From an uncultured Clostridia bacterium (GTDB lineage: Bacteria > Bacillota > Clostridia > Christensenellales > UBA1242): 6,989 nt of DNA. The notes beneath the pieces were generated by a model. The model made no database searches and was not told where the DNA came from. It saw only the letters and a list, made by a program, of their open reading frames with translations. The stretch is from the NCBI GenBank assembly GCA_944380695.1, contig CALWII010000008.1, forward strand, positions 1-6,989, written 5' to 3'. This document shows positions 6,857 through 6,989 of this stretch, in pieces (within the stretch, counting starts at the first letter, position 1; each line of letters opens with the position of its first letter). The position numbers and the translations under genes were made by a program.

Positions 6857-6989
6857 ACTATAATTAGCTTGATTAAGACAGCGAAAGAACAAAATGTGCC
6901 ACAACATCTTTTTAAGCCAGCAGTTTACTTGTCGTCAATTTTGGTGTTAGCTTCTATAACAGGCAAAGATTATCCTGAAACAACAAATG
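6857..6989 (+). CDS. Open frame after the TAG: continuation or separate partial gene
   Basis: The frame of the preceding gene stays open for 44 codons after its TAG and runs off the window, while the other two forward frames are quickly stopped. The translation looks like ordinary protein: a polar helix (LIKTAKEQNVPQHLFKP) followed by a hydrophobic segment (VYLSSILVLASITG) and a polar end. There is no ATG or Shine-Dalgarno site. The only conventional in-frame start candidates near the beginning are TTG at 6869 and GTG at 6896. A TATAAT lies at 6859-6864 without a convincing -35 hexamer. It could be the second half of a gene broken by a nonsense mutation, a read-through extension, the result of a base error, or a new gene with an unusual start. 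The sequence is too short to identify. Confidence 0.4.

Overview
The window comes from a low-GC, Gram-positive-type chromosome, most likely an uncultured Bacillota lineage (Clostridia- or Bacilli-like). The evidence is AT-rich coding with heavy AGA use, TRTGn-TATAAT promoters, AGGAGG-type ribosome sites, and a WalJ-type hydrolase next to an HtrA-type protease, a pairing known from Firmicutes. The lineage cannot be fixed further by eye. All recognisable genes lie on the + strand.

Layout: 1-1230 is the 3' part of uvrB, whose 5' end lies outside the window. A 66-nt gap holding a perfect inverted repeat and an extended -10 promoter leads to complete uvrA (1297-4140), which ends at a strong intrinsic terminator (4152-4180). 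A second promoter (4215-4243) drives walJ (4250-5032). After 27 nt comes an exported, single-PDZ HtrA-like serine protease (5060-6070) with a strong ribosome site, so walJ-htrA reads as a two-gene operon. An AT-rich 201-nt gap (6071-6271) contains a probable terminator and then a near-consensus promoter for an unrecognised gene (6272-6856). That gene ends at a TAG, but its frame stays open and looks coding from 6857 to the window edge.

Function: UvrA and UvrB are the damage-recognition and damage-verification subunits of nucleotide excision repair. WalJ-family metallo-hydrolases and HtrA proteases are linked in Firmicutes to the WalRK cell-wall regulon and to envelope protein quality control. 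The first 6.1 kb is therefore housekeeping DNA.

The less ordinary points are these. uvrA and walJ both appear to be transcribed from about their own start codon, as leaderless mRNAs, while htrA and the unknown gene have classical Shine-Dalgarno sites. A 9+2+9 palindrome overlaps the -35 region of uvrA. The unknown gene has a strong promoter and an in-frame TAG followed by coding-like sequence. I found no CRISPR array, RNA gene, insertion sequence or clear new multi-gene system.
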